Part shown: positions 11,640 through 26,600 of the stretch, piece by piece | Layout of the letters: each line of letters opens with the position of its first letter | How positions within the stretch are numbered: position 1 is the stretch's first letter | From: Girardinichthys multiradiatus | Taxonomy: Eukaryota > Chordata > Actinopteri > Cyprinodontiformes > Goodeidae | NCBI RefSeq assembly: GCF_021462225.1 | Contig: NC_061817.1 | Location: 14,437,204 to 14,501,203, forward strand | Direction of reading: 5' to 3' | DNA length: 64,000 nt | Made by a program: the position numbers and the translations under genes | The notes under the pieces: generated by a model | Databases searched by the model: none | What the model saw: the letters and a program-made list of their open reading frames with translations, nothing else | What the model was told of the DNA's origin: nothing

Positions 11640-14600
11640 TCAGATAGAATCGGCCCCTCCCCCCAGCAGGTCGCCAGGCAACAGTCCAGCAGAGCTGTCC
11701 ATTTGGTGCCTTTCCTCCATTTGTGGTGCTCCCCACAGGCTGCTGCTCGAGTAACCTGCATTTATGCCCCCCCATAGCCCCGACCTCCCACTCTCCACTC
11801 CGCCAACACCTCCTTCCCCTGCCCCGTTAGTGCTCCACTGGGAGAATATCGCAAGCCCTGGTCCCTGGGCTGAAGATGTTTCTGAAGAAGTGCCTGTATT
11901 ATCAAGACTCTGCCATCCAGAGCTTGGCAATCTTTCCACTGCAGCACCTCCATTTCCATTTCCACCTGAAGATGTGCCCACCGCTGGTCGCTCGCTCCCC
12001 GGGGAGCTCCCACCACTGCTGGCCACAGCTGTTCCCGTTCCGGATGAATTGGGCGCTCCGTTGCCTGCTGCTCCTCCTGAGCTGGCCCCTTCAGTCTGGG
12101 AATGTGCAAAATGGCGTGCAACCTCTTCTTCACTCACAAATTCAGCCAGGATTGTGGTGTTTCCCAGAACACACCTGTAAGGTTAGTCAAAACAACATTT
12201 TGAGGAATACAAGAGTATTCTTGGTGAACGTTTATAGCACCATGCAAGTATTCATGTTCCTTAAACCTCCATGATTCTTACATTACAAACACAAACTCCA
12301 AAGCATTTATTGGGATTTTTACAAATATAAATATGAAAAGTGTGATGTTCATTTGTATTTTTGCTCCTCTGAGTCAATACTTTGTAGAACCATATTTTGG
12401 TACATTTCCAGCTAACAGCAAATGCCTGACTAATTGGTACATCTAGTAACTGAATGATTTGCATTTTTCTCCTTGCTAAAATAGCTCACTACATATTTAT
12501 TCAACCAAAAAAATTGTAACCATTCCACTATAGCTCCGGCTGCATTTTTAAGGCTGTTGTCGTGCTGGAAGGTAAACTTCCAGCCCAGTCTTAAGTCTTT
12601 TGCAGCTTGTAACTTTTTGTTTTGTACCCAGAATCAGTATTTAGCTCCATTTATCTTCCCATCAAATCTGACCAGATTGTCCATCCCTGCTGAAGAAAAG
12701 TTACCACTGCATGATGTGGCCAAAACCATGCATCACTGTGGGGATGGTGAGTCCAAAGTCATATTCAATGTTGCATGTAGCCTAAATAGTTTCATTTTTT
12801 TGGACTTTTTAGATGAAGGGTTGGACAGTGATATGAGAAATGTAGGCTTGCGATATTGTATTATTACCTAACCTTCCTTTAAACTTCACAACTTTATCCC
12901 TGACCTGTCTGCTGTGTTCCTTATTCTTCAAACCTCTGAGGCAATCACAGAATAACTAGATTTAAACTGAGACTGAATTACACACAATTGGATTCTATTT
13001 ACTAGCCCTGTCGATTTAATGAGAAAAATGTGAAAAAGTAACAGCAGTATTAATACATTTGTGAGGAACTAGTGTCTTTGAGGCTGCTGGTAAACCTACA
13101 TGTGAAGAGCACCCTGAGCCTTGGCTGCCTCCTGCCGGCTGTTGTATCGAACCAGAGCGCTGCCCTGGGTTAGGCCCAGGTGGAAGGTCAGCAAGGGGCC
13201 GTGCTGCATACAGATAGTCCTCAGTGTGGAGCCATCAATCTATAAGAGAAAGGAGAATGTTTCCAGAATCAGTAAGCATATGTGAAATATATCACACCGA
13301 GTATTGGGCCAGAAAAAGGCCAAGAAACATTGGTGGTGGTGCAAAGATTGTTGTGCATATAAAAGGCTACGTGTTAATAATGCAGACGATGCACTATCTA
13401 TTGCCTTGATTTATAATTGATTAACAGTTAATGAGATATAGAGCTATACTGTGAGAATGTCCAAAGAGATAACTGGTGAGCATTAGTGATGTAAGCTCAG
13501 AAATATTTTCATTTTTAGGCTTTTCCATAAGAAATGTCTTGCAACAGTAATTTAAGTGGCTCAATTATCTCTACAATATAATAGTAGCTGGGTCATGCTT
13601 CGGCCTGTCTGATCTGCATCATAGAGATCTGAAATATCTGAAACAATAACTATTTATTTTAGAAAAACAATTTAGAAAACTCAGGGTTTTATTGTACCTG
13701 TATATTTCTGACAAAAATGGTGCCTGGGAAATGCTTTCATACACTTTGAACGTTCTCACATTTTTTGACATGAAAACCACAAAAATTCAATGTATTTTAT
13801 GCAAGTCGTGCATAACTGAAGTGGAATAAAAAGGATGTATGGGTTTTAAATAAAAATGTATTTGATAAGTGGGCCAAGAAAGGTATATAGTCAAATATTT
13901 GGCAGTTTTCCTCAGCAAGAGTGCCTGAACATCTTGTTTCAAGTTTAGCCAAAGATTCTATTTAGTTTTAGACTGGATCTTTGACTAGGCCATTCTAATG
14001 GATCAATCTGCTTTGATCTAAACGATTCTATTTTAGCTCTGGCTGTAAGTTTATGGCTGTTGTCCTGCTGGAAGGTGCCGATTGGGCTGAACCTAAATGC
14101 CAAAACCATGTATGATTTTCCTTCCCTTTCACAATTATACATTACATCAGGTTGATCCATCTCATAACATCTTAATAATAGTTATTTAAGTTTGTAGCTG
14201 TAATAGGACAAAATGTGAAACAGTTTTAGGAGATTTAAATTTTTGCAAGGCTCTGTGATATTATCACCCAGTAAGCAGCTGCATAATCAAACAAACAAAA
14301 TATTTACTTTATTTATATGATCCATTAATCTGAACCATTGGGTGTATTTGTGACATGAATCCACCAGAAATCACACACCTCTGTTACTGTAATTTAGTCC
14401 TTTTAATGCGTTACATTTTTGAACTACTCTTGGTATTATTAGTCTCTAATTTCCATGTCGCTTCCTCTGTCCTTACCTGAGGGGTCAAGTTTCTCAGCAG
14501 CAGCCAGCAGCTGCTTCTAGAGGTACCATCATCACTCCAAGCTGAGCCTAAATGAAACAAAAACATAACAAGGAGAGAGAAATGGCATGACAAACCAAAA

Positions 14601-17600
14601 AGAGGATATACTGATGACAAACACAGTCACAGATCTACATTTAATCCAAATTTTACACAAGTAATGCCGCCTGAAACATTCCCACCAAAACAGCATAAAG
14701 TCAAAACAAACGCCGAAAAAATGATTATGAAACCAAGTTCCTCTACAAAGTACCTGACCCAAATCTTGACTCTTGATTCATCCCTCCCCAGCTCCGGGCC
14801 AACCGTGGACCTCCAGTTCCCCACGGGGAGGGCGAGGCCTGCTTCTGATTGGCTAGGCCGGGAGGGGGGCGCGGCAGCTGTGAGCTATTGCGGTTGGTCT
14901 TCCATAACTTATTTTGTCCGATGGGCTCTGGAGGCCAGCTGGGCTTGTACTCGGAGTACTTTCCTGAGAGGGATATGGAGAGTGAGAGATATGGAGAGAG
15001 AGGGGGCAATAAATGAGTTTTGAAATGAAAATTACACAGAGGCACGCTGCAGACGGCAGATAAGACATCTTTGCAGACATAAAAAACAACTCTGGAAACT
15101 GCTCTAATGCAATTATAATACCAAAAAGAAAACAGAACATAGAACCAGAGTGACTTGATTTCCTAATTAATGGTTGATAGAAGAGGTTCTAAAGGACCAA
15201 TGCAAAGAAGAAACAAAATAAACATCGGACCTGTGCTGTGTGCATTGCTGAGGGAGTTGTCTGAGGCACTGTAGGGCCAGGCACCAGGTGAAGGCAGCGA
15301 GGTGTTGAGGGACGGGTTTGGCCCTACAAACCAATAAAAATGATCAGTAAACTATAGACACTGTGATATCCAATAATAAAAATATCTCAAGTCATCTCAC
15401 AAAGAGTGCAAAAAAACAGCACTGGAAAAATCCATCAACAGTTCATGGGGAAAAAAAAAAACTAGCATTAAACAGTGTTCCTTAAACCTGTTTCAACAAC
15501 GGCGAAACCGTCCTAATACTGATCCACTATAAAGACTTTTCTTTTGTACGAGCTGCAGGAAACAGGAGGGTTGAGCTACAATACACAGAGCAGCAAAGCT
15601 TCTGTGATAAGGAGCATTCTCTGTTGTATTTATTCCTAAGCAATGTGGCATTTCCTTCAGGGTTTATCTAAAATGATGGTGCGTCCTCTCAGGATTTGCA
15701 ACAGCCCCATTAGCTCAACAGGCTGCACCAGAGAGAGGACAGATTTAAGGCGTGCCTAGAGGGCAGATCACCACTGCTGCAGTTTCACCTGTTTGTTTAG
15801 GACTTTTACCACTGAATGGTTGGAAATGAAAATTATAATCTATTTCCTAATGTGTTGCCCATTTTTACACTATTGATCTATAACATAAAATCCTGGTAAA
15901 TTATACTGAAGTTTTTTGTTGTGATGTGAATTTGAATGGGTATGATTACTTTTGCATGTTCTGTCTTTAAACTGATTTTACAAGCTTAACTGTGTACAGC
16001 AACTAACAGTAAATGTGGCATAATAGTAATATTTAGATATTTCTTTCAGTGTTCAGTACATCATTTGTTTTCTTAAGGAGTTGAAATTTCTCCAGTAGAT
16101 GAAAATAATTGATAGACAGAGAGAAATACCTATATTGTCTCGCAGTAACGGGTGGTCAGGATCATTGAGGTTTGGGGATGATGGGGAGCCAAGAACTCTG
16201 CCAGGGGTCATGTAGGGATCCGACTCTGGGTCCCCTGTGCTCTGTATTCCTTTCCATGGCACACCAGGCTGGAACTCTGCCATAAGAGAACAGGAACATA
16301 TTAAGTAGCTGAAATAATCTGTGTGATTTACATGTATTAACAAGATTTAGAGCCCTGGCTATGATCTAAGGAAATATTCTAACAATTTCAAAAATCCACA
16401 AAGTTCATTGATTCTGAATTACAATGCTTAAGCTGCAGTTAATTAACTTACAAGGTTTTTAGGAATTTAAGTGTGAAACTTTATGCAGCACCTTCTTCCT
16501 CAGACTGAAGGATGTACTGACCTGGAGGCCAGCTTGAAGTGGCAGGTTTGTTTCCCATTTTACTACCAGGAGTCCGGTGCCAGCTGTCTGCAGAGCCCTG
16601 AGGTGGGATCCCTAAACCTTCACTGCCCAGCATTTCATACTGGGAGTAAGGAGACCCTCCTCGAACCTTTATCGCACTGGGTAAAGGGCCTTGTGGATAG
16701 CACACAGAGTAACAAAAAAAGAGCAGTGTCACATTCAGACACACTGAATGGGAATAAATAATATTCACAACAGCATTGGAGATTTCATATATAAAAATCC
16801 CACTGGGAAGCATTCGTTAGTCTACCGTTCTTGTGAAGGGCCGTGTCCGGAGGAGAGGGAGCTGGGGAATGTCCCTCCATCATCCATTTAAAGCGGGACT
16901 GTTGTCCACTCATGTCCTTCATGCCCCCCATCATGGGACTGAGTTCTAGTGTAGACAGGTTACCACCAGCTGAAAGCCCTGACAAGAAAAAAACCTTGAT
17001 CAATTAATTGCTTAACTGGTGAGTAAAACATGTCAAACCACATCTGCTATCTTGAGGACATACCAGTGTACATTCCTTGTGTTTTGGCATGAAGATCCGA
17101 TAAGGGACCCCCGATTCCAGTGTGTGGAAGAGGGTCTCCCATGGATTGCTTGGACACTCCTCCTCCCAGGTGAGAGGGGGACAGCTTGGAGTTTCCTCCT
17201 CCAGATGTTGCTCCTCCCACTCCAACCTGCTGCTGTTGCCTCTGCTGCTGGAGAATAGCCATGATCCTCGCCAGCTGAGAAGAAATTTAAGAAAGTAGAA
17301 AAGGATAATGTGTAAGTTTAGTATTTAGATGACAGAGTAGAGTTATGGCGTTTCAACTAATGATTATTTTAGTATTTGACTATTTTATCAATATATATTT
17401 CATGACTGTTTGAATACTCAAGAATTATTTTAATCCATCTCTGCTGTCTGAAGGCATAGTTTCTGTTCCTGGCAGCAGAACCTGCTTCACCGCACCTTTT
17501 CAGGCTTGCACAGGCATGCAGGCCACAGCATTGATTTATGGGATGGGAATTTCAAAATATTTGGTTTTCTTCTTTGAACAGCTCTAAATCAAAAATGTGA

Positions 17601-20600
17601 TTTGTGGAGTTTTTACCAGTCTGTAAAAAAGACCAATTTCAGACCACATGAGTTTGGGTCAAGGATGGAAGCTGAAAAAAGACCGGTTCTAGCTACAGTT
17701 CTAGCACTGTATAATACACTGAACCGGTTCTTTATGTTTTGACAAACAAAAAAAAAAGGTTTCATAAACTATGCTTTAAATTTTATCTGCTAAACAAGGC
17801 CTGTATAATTCAGTCCAAGTTTGGCATTTTAGATTTTGAACTGGAACTAAATAAAGATAATCCAGAATCAGCTAAGGTTATGAATTAGCCATTTACCCCG
17901 GCACAGAATCAGATGACCACTCAAGTATGTCTTATTCTCTTGATTTAATGTTGCTGCTAACACATTAGCAAACAGAAATAAAACGGTATTCACTTAGCAA
18001 CCGTTAATTATTTTTCTTATCATGTAGTTGTGTCGCTTAGCAACACAACCATCAAACTCAACCTGCTGAAATGTAAAGGGGAGAAACAGAAGTGCAGCAT
18101 GTGGTTCACGTCACAAAATGCAACCAAAACAGCCGACACTGGAGGAGTCTGACCATAGATGCTCCATGACTTGTTTGGATGAGGTCGGCTAAAAGTTGCA
18201 GCCCTGATAGTGTGAATGCTTCTTGCCTAGTTTTTGTTGTTTTGCAGTGTGATCAAGAAAGTGTAGATGAAACAAAGAAGCTCTGAATTTGCATGATTTC
18301 AGCAGCTCTAAAATGCTCACCTGCTGTGTGTCTGTCTGCTGTCTCAGAGGCTGAGGTTGTGGGAACTTCCTCTGGTTCTGGAGAAGCTGCTGCTGTTGCT
18401 GCTGCTGTATCAGGAGCTGACAAGCCTGCGTGTTGAAGGGCACAGGTGGTCAGCAACTGACACATCAAATTACTACAAGGGCTTTTCTAAGAAACATTTT
18501 ATGAACTTTCAACCCAGTGAGGCGGCCATTTATGCAAGGTTGCCTAATGTGGATTCACAGAAAAAGGTCACCAGCAGATGACTCATCTTGGTGTGTTACA
18601 TAATGTTTTAGCACATACCAGATGGAACTGCTGCTGCATGTGAGGGTAAATGTTGCTGAGCATTGCAAGCTGCTGTGGGGAAATCTGAGGTGGGAAGACT
18701 CCTCCACCAACGCCGCCGACCCCACCGACACTTCCAACACCTCCTACTCCCCCCACGCTGCCACCAGGAGAGGACATCTGCTTCAGCATGGGACCCGGCA
18801 CCTGTAGAATAAAAAAAGATCGCACATAAATGGGGGTTTGATAACACTGAAGCAAATTATAAAAACATAAGTGCAAGATTCAGAGATTTGCACTGATTGC
18901 AGGTACCTTATGTGCTCCTGTCACATACAAGGTGCTTGCAGTACACAATAATATGTTGGACAGAGACTCTTTAGTTTCTTAAAAAACAATTCTCACAGAT
19001 ATTTAACTATTTTAATTTCATTCCCTAACCCTCATTGGGATTCCTAAAAATTAGAAGAATAAAAACCACCAGACAAATACTAACCTGTTTGTACCCAAAA
19101 ATATAAACAAGAAAAGGAGGACATCAAACCTGTGCAGACAGGAACTGATGAGGCACTTGAGCCCGTAACCCTGGGGAGGGGTTCATCGAATGCATGCCAG
19201 GCTGGTGCATCCCTCGAGGTTGAGGCATCCCTCCTCCACCGGCAACAAACATTCCATGGCCACCCATCTAGTGGCACAAATGTACCACAAAGTACATTAC
19301 ATTGTTTGCAGAGAGGACCAAATTAAAACTTTGATTCAAGTAACGTAGTAACAAGTGCCTTTTTTTCTTGCAGACAATAAGATATGATTTTCATCACAAT
19401 CTAAATATAAATATCTTCTAAATCTGATCAGATAAAAATGGCCTCAAAAACAGTTTTTGTTGAGTAGATCAGCTCAGTTTTTAATGTTGGAATTATGCAA
19501 CATTAATATAATACTATATAAGACTCTTACCTTATCACCATAGGGTCCAATGTCACCAGAACCCATGTCTTTGGAACTAGGCATGCGGTACCCTCCTCCA
19601 CTTCTTCCTCCTCTTCGCATCTCTCCATTATAGTCATTTATTCCTCTCTTGTCCCCATCAATTTTTTTTTCAACACCTGGATCGTCACCCTGAGAAAAAA
19701 AAAAAAACGTATGTTTTTAATGATAACTTTTTATAAAAGCAAAGAGGATTGACATTCCTAAAAGACGTCTTACCAAGAGACCCATGTTGGAAAACTGGCG
19801 TGACACTGGATTCATCCAGCTGTCTCCTCCTCCACTCTTCAAGAAAGAAACCATACGTTGCTCTTAATTAAAAAAAAGTATTTTAAAATAGTTATGTTCC
19901 AGAAGAGTATCCAATTCCTACCTTGATGTTTCCCCTCTTTCCAGCATGACTCTGACCCCAGCCTCCAGAGTTAAATGAAGAGCTGCTTCCCTGAGAACCC
20001 GTGCTGTTCCAGACTCCACCACCACTGTCCTCGTCTTCCTCCCAGCTTGGATGCCTGGACGCTACGATGGAGCTCTCACCCTTTCCGCCCCAGCTTTCTA
20101 CTGACTTTACTCCTGCAGCAAAAACAAAGCAGACGGTCAGTTCTCTGCCATTTAGTGTGACAGGTCTGAATCCTTTGTATTAACAGGTTGGATATTTGTT
20201 CTAGAGATTTTTGGAAAGTACGGGTTATTTGTGCAAAAACTAAACGGATCAACAAAATATGAAAGAAAGTGGAAAAAAACGTTTGCAAGGCACTGAAGCT
20301 ACAGTGAGGTACATAATTAAACATGTCCTTTCTATTCTTACCAGGTTTACTAGGGTTGGGTGAAGGGTTCCTCCAGCCAGATGGTTTGCTGGAATCATCT
20401 GGTTCACCCCAGCCTGTTGGAGCATCTGATGTCTGGCCCCAAGCCGTTGTACCATCATCCACACTTTGTGCACCTCCTCCCCACATGCCTAGATGTGGAC
20501 ATGAAAGGAATTGAACATTTAGTTTTGTGCTAAGAGAGGAAACTGACAGCTTATAACCAGTAGGGTTTTCACTATATGACTTTAAATGGCACATGGTTCT

Positions 20601-23600
20601 TTCTAGTTGCAATATGATAACATTTTACCTTCCTTTATTAAAGCAAAATCAGTAAGTAGGGGACAATTCAGCACTTCTTTATATATACTTGAAATGTCAC
20701 TTCCCTGTTTGGAAAAACAGTAGCTGATAACGGATAGTATTGGTGCCAACATCGTTTATAGAACTATGTACCATTGATTTGGTCGTGTATTATTTTAGAG
20801 GAATTTCTTATCTTTAGTGTACCACTCAGTCACTGTCAATTCGCTGCTGAAGCAATTTACTACAGGGACAAATAAAGGATCATTCTGCACTAAAAAAAGA
20901 GTTTCAATGGCAAACATTATCTGAAACATACAAAACATTTTTATAGTGTAAATATATAGTGATCCATGCAGACGTATTCTGTAGCAGCCCTGTACAATTT
21001 CTGTCTTTCTGGTCATTTTGCATAATATTTTCTTCAGTTTTTAACTACAGCAACAGGGTCGGTTGCTGCGGGCTCCTACGTTTTTCTTATCTAGTTGTCA
21101 GCTTCAGTCTGGCTCCACCATAACCTGTGTTATTATAAGCTACATTAGCCTCCAATGCCTTTACAGCTAAACGGAGGATTATTTCAGAGGACGCACTGGT
21201 TGGGTTCGTTCCTCCACTATTTAGTAGCTGACTGAGCCGTCAGTCGATTGATATTTTCCTGCACTGATTCGTACCGCAGTACAACGAAGTAGGGGAAGTT
21301 TCGTTTAAAATCCCTCATAGGTTGTATCTAACTAACCACTACCTTCACAGACTTTAAGGTGATACTAATGTAAACTGTACTGGAAGCCGATAGGAAAACA
21401 ATGTCTCGTTTATTCTGGTGTTGCTTGTTTACAAAACATCTTCAGAGCAGACTTTCACATTTTGTTTCTGATCATGCTTATTCTAATTTTACCTTCTATT
21501 GGAAAAGTGTCTCATTTATTTACAAAGATACTGACTGTAAACTAAATTCTCATTTTTGTGTGATTATCCTACTACTTATACCGTCCAACGTCTATATTCA
21601 TAAATCTAGGTTCTCCAATCTTAAACCAAATTTCATTAAATTACTTTGGTATAAAGCATTATATGTATTTTCTCAAAAACAGACAGCAAAACCAACAAAA
21701 AAAATAAAATAATTTCATCTATTTAAACCTTTTAATACAATTTTCTGTGTTAGAAAGATTTGAACCCCCTGGCATTTCATGTTTATGGTATACTTTTCAA
21801 ATCCTTTTCATTTATTTCCTTCGTCAACATCGAGAGTGTCATGTTCTGTTTATTTGTCATTAATAAGAAAAAAAAAAAAGACTGGAGTGTTGCGTTGTTC
21901 GAACTCTGGGAAGCACATCTCGATGTGGTACCTTAGGCTAGGTTTATGCTGGATGCATTGAACAGGGTGCAAGGATGCGCGCACCAACAGTGACGCGATC
22001 ACATCGTCCACGCCATGTGTGCGGGCTCTGTGTGCTGTTGCGGCGCCTGGTTGTGCTTGAAGTGGACCACAAGTGCTGTGCTACATTCAGAATGAATGAA
22101 GTTGAAGGTCCAAACATTTCATATACAAATAAACCTCTCCTCAATGAACAGAAGGAAGAAAGTAACAGAAAAAGCAACAAACAAAAAAGGTAAGAGAAAG
22201 CAGAGTTACAAAGTTACGTATTAACAGCGTCAAGAGGCACTTCTGTTCATTTATTTCTCTTATGAATCTAAAACTTTTCAAGAAACAGAATCCCGTTGAT
22301 AAGAAACGTTTGATAGTGCACACAGCCATTTTTGGTGTGTGACATCAAACGTTCTCTCTTTTATGACATTACCACTGGTTTTGTAGCATACTGCCCCGTG
22401 TTTTCAGAGAATACAGGCCCAGTGTCAGCGTCAAGTATGAACGCCTACAGCATTTGCTCAGGCTCGCCCTGCGCTACACCCCGAAGCACGATTCTAACTG
22501 AGCCTTGAAGCTGACCGAACATTGGGCTGTCCAAGTCCATGAACCTAATATTCAAACGAGCTTATGGCTGGCTGGCAGAGTATCTTAATAATTCATTATT
22601 TTAATCATCGATTATATCGATATTCCAATTACATTGACAATCCTAGTAATCAGTACAGTTATTCAATTTACTTACCCACTGCAGCACTGCCAGGGTTCGT
22701 GTTGATGCTATGCTGCCTTCTTGGAGGTTGTTGTTGCATTGGTGGTGGCGGGCCCTGCTGACTGTGGTTTGGGCCCGGTGCAGTACTCTTCTTGTCCCAC
22801 AAGTTCACATTCTTGTTGTTGTAGCGCGTTGGGTCTCCCCAGGCTGATGTGCCATCATCAATTTCCATTTTCCGACTGATGGACTGAGGGGAAGGTTCCT
22901 CCCAGCCACTGGGCTCCATGGAGTCACTGACACCCCCAGATATTTGAGGAATTGGGCCAGAGGTCCAGCCCAAACTTTGGTTCTGGTTCTTTGAAAGTTG
23001 ACCTCCGCCTCCAACACTTGGCCGGTTGTTCCACCCTCCCGGTGGATGCTGCCCCTGTGATTGCTGCTGCTGTTGATTTTGGGCTTTTGTTGGTGCCACA
23101 TGGCTGTTTGGTATCGGTGCTGTGTTGGGTTTGGCGCTCCCCCAGTCTTTGTGGGATTTGCCTCCACCCACATCTCCTCCTCCTCCCCATCCTCCACGCT
23201 GAGATCCCTCTTCATCCAGCTTTCCCCAGGAGGATCCCTCATCAGAGTTGCCTCCGACTCTACTCCTCCCATCTCCCCACCCAGCTCCAGATGTGGAGTC
23301 TCTCTTTCCCCATTCTTCTCCCCAACCACTCGTTTCTCCTCTTGTAGATCCCTTCCATCCCCCTGTTCCTTTGTCATCTGCTCCATCTCCCCACCCACTA
23401 CCCTGTTTTTCAAAGTCTTGCCAGTTTTTCCTTCCTCCCCTGTGACCTCCCCATTGTTGGTCATCCGCCCTCCATCCTTTGCCCTCTTTCTCAGATGGGA
23501 GTTCTCCCCATCCCCCCGCTGACTTTCCTTGGCCACCCATTATATTGTCTTCTGGTGATCCCGGCTTCCTTATGGTGCTACTAGGCATAAAAGGACCACC

Positions 23601-26600
23601 AGTGGGCTGTGTAGTACCACCATCCCAATTATCCCTGGATGTAGCAGAAGCAGAGTTTAGGCTGCCAGGCGACGCATCATTCGACACCGAACCACTCTCA
23701 GATGGGTACCTAGAACTGCGAATAGTGGTAGTGTTTATGGTTACTGATGATAATGCAGAGGAAGATGAAGGGTTTCTTTCATTTCCTTTCCCTACACCTT
23801 TTGAGGTGTCCAGGTCCCAGGCCACATTTTGCTTTATCTGAGTCTGCCCCCAGCCCGTGTTGGACAGAACCCTGGGGTCCAGGTCAGATCGGTTGAGCAT
23901 GCTAACTAAGGCCACTTCTGCCTGGGAGGACTGGTTGGAACAATGCTGCGCAGAGCGCTCGTGTCCACTTCCGCTTCCAGCTACGGATCCACTGCCACTA
24001 GATGATGAATGTCTTCCACCACCTCCAACGGCAACACCCTGCCCTCCTACTCCTCCCCACTCCCCAACCGTCCCATCCCCACCTTCAATCCCTTTCTGAT
24101 TGTCCAAAGCTTTTGTCATAGTTGCTAAATTTTGTGAGGCAGATTCCTCTGAACAGCTGCCACCACCACCCACACTGTCCGTACTGCTGCTGATGCTGCT
24201 CCCCTCCACTTCTCCACTTCCTATTGCTAAATTAATAGAACTGATACTTTCTGAAGTGCCACCCCAATTTGCTTCCGTACTCCCTCCTTCCCAAGCTCCC
24301 TGAGATACAACTGGTTTGACTGGCCCTCCACCAGTTCCCTTGCCCCATCCTGCTTTTTCATCCTGGCTATCAAACCTCCAAACATTCCCTTCCTGCCCCT
24401 CAGGTCCAGTACCCCCTCCGCCCCACCCATCTGCCTGTGAGGCACCTGTCCCAAGTTCAGAGGACACCGGAGGCATGGCCCTCCAAGATGAAGAGGCAGC
24501 AGAGGAGGAAGACGAAGAGCCAGAAAAATTCTCACTCGCTTCACCTTCACCATCAACCTTATTTTCCTCATTGCTGCCTTCCTGATTTGGTCCGGCTTCT
24601 TTCATCGCCCCGCCTGAACATGGCCCCAGCACTGGATTTCCTAAGTGTTGCTGCTGTTCTCCAGTCTTGGCTTCCACAGCGGTTTCAGTGTGCTGCTGGT
24701 AAAGACCAGTTTGATTCACAGATGAAAGTGTTTGAGTGGTGATGACAGTGGTGCTGGCAGAAAATGAGAAAGTTGAAGTCATGGACGAGTGCTGCAATGA
24801 GCCGCTGCAAGCCGAAACGGCGGTCCCGCCCTGCCCCAGGGCAGGCCAGGCAGAGGGGTTCACATTAGGGTTGAAATTGGCACCAGGGACGCTGCTGCTG
24901 CCACCCAAAGGGCTCTCTTGAGACCCAGGAAGATGGGAGACTTTGGAATTGTAAGATGCTGCCGAGCCTTGGCCTACCTCCACTTGGGACGAAGTGGAAG
25001 ACACCCACACACCACTTGGCTGAGCACATTCATTAGGCGAGGAGGAAGAAGAAAGAGCAGAAGAGCAAGGTGGGAAAAGATTGTCCAGGTTCCCTTCTCC
25101 TCCTCCTGCTGTTCCTCCCTTCTGCTGCATGTTTATCTCCCCCCATGAGGCACTACTGTTGTTGTTACCAGGGCAGTCCTGTTCCTGCACCTCTCCTCCA
25201 GCCCCTTCAGAACTCAGTTTGGGGCCAGCAGTGATGCTGGGCCAGTCATCCAGGTCAGTCCCATCCATAAACACCTTCCTGCAGCCCTGAGAGGAGGACT
25301 GGCTGCTGGAGCCTGCCCCCCATGTGGAATTTGCATAAGTTGAAGTAGTAGTAGAAGACGACAGAGCAGCAACACAAAATGAGGATGAGCTGGGAGGTGA
25401 AGGGGAAGATGAACCCACGTTGGAATCTGAGGACAAAAGCTTCTTAAGTTAATTTAACATTTCACAAGTAGGATTCCTCCAGCAGAGCAGATCCAGTTTT
25501 TAACGGTCCTATAAAGAAAAGACCGCTTTGGCGGTTAGTTTTATGATGACGTTTTTTGGAGGGTCACAGTACAGGGAGCTCTTTTGACTACACATATCTT
25601 GTTATTACACGGTCCCTATAAATCACAGAAAATATTTGAATTACCAACAGCTAAACTTAAATTGAAATACAGGAATTTGCATGTTTAAATGTTTTGCCCA
25701 TCCCTGCTCAAAATAAAGACCAACATTTTTTTATTTTTTATTGCAGCATTAGTAGCCTTTATTTTTCCCCAGAGGGAGGGTGGAGAGAGGGGGAAGACAT
25801 GCAGCAAGGATATCCAGAGTCGGGACTCAAACCCGGGACGGCTGCCTCATAGACTGAAGCCTCTGAATGCGAGTCACATGCTTTACCTCTACAGCATGCG
25901 CCACGCACAAGACCAAATTAGCTTTAAACATACATAACCTCACCTTCTGATGCACAGATGCTAAGAAAATATGTAGTTACCTGTATTTCCATCTGTGTTT
26001 GCATTAGGGCTATCTGGCCCCTGTAAAGATGGGGAACCATCCCAGCCACTGCCTCCTCCGACTCCTCCTGTACTGGAATCCCCTCCCCCCACCAGCATGG
26101 AGGACAGCGGTGGCTGGCCCCTCTTCAGTAGCACTTTATGGTCCTGCTGGCAGCGAAATCGTGGTGGGACTTCTCTAGACATGTATCGCTGCTGTGAACT
26201 TTGACTTCCAGAAGGAGACGAGGAGGAGGGCTGTCCGTTGGCCACAGCAGTCCGCTGCTTTGCATTGTTCCCGCCACCAGGAGGGACTTGGGCGGAACCC
26301 CCACCTGCACCAGGACTGGGTGATGATGGGGAAACTGGGCCAGAGCTGGGGGACACTGAGCCTGGGGCGGTGAGTGGCTGGGAACAGGAGGGCTTGGCTG
26401 GTTCTGGCACTGAAACATAAACACAGGCCAAGGTGTGAAATACTTTCAAGACTTGGGTTCATAAAGGTTACGCATTAGGAAAACTTATTTATAACGCTAG
26501 CACATGCGTGACAACATTATCTGCAAAGTTTGTGCAGAGAAAACCTTTACATTACATAGTGTTTATTTAATATAAGGCATAAATAAAGTAACGACTAAAC

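Noticed and set aside
11764..12274. Plus-strand frames opposite the last tnrc6b exon
   Set aside because: Antisense shadows of a GC-rich coding exon.
23000..24950. Several long plus-strand frames opposite the giant GW exon
   Set aside because: They are Pro/Ser/Leu-rich mirror frames caused by the biased codons of the Gly/Ser/Trp-rich exon; no splice or homology support.
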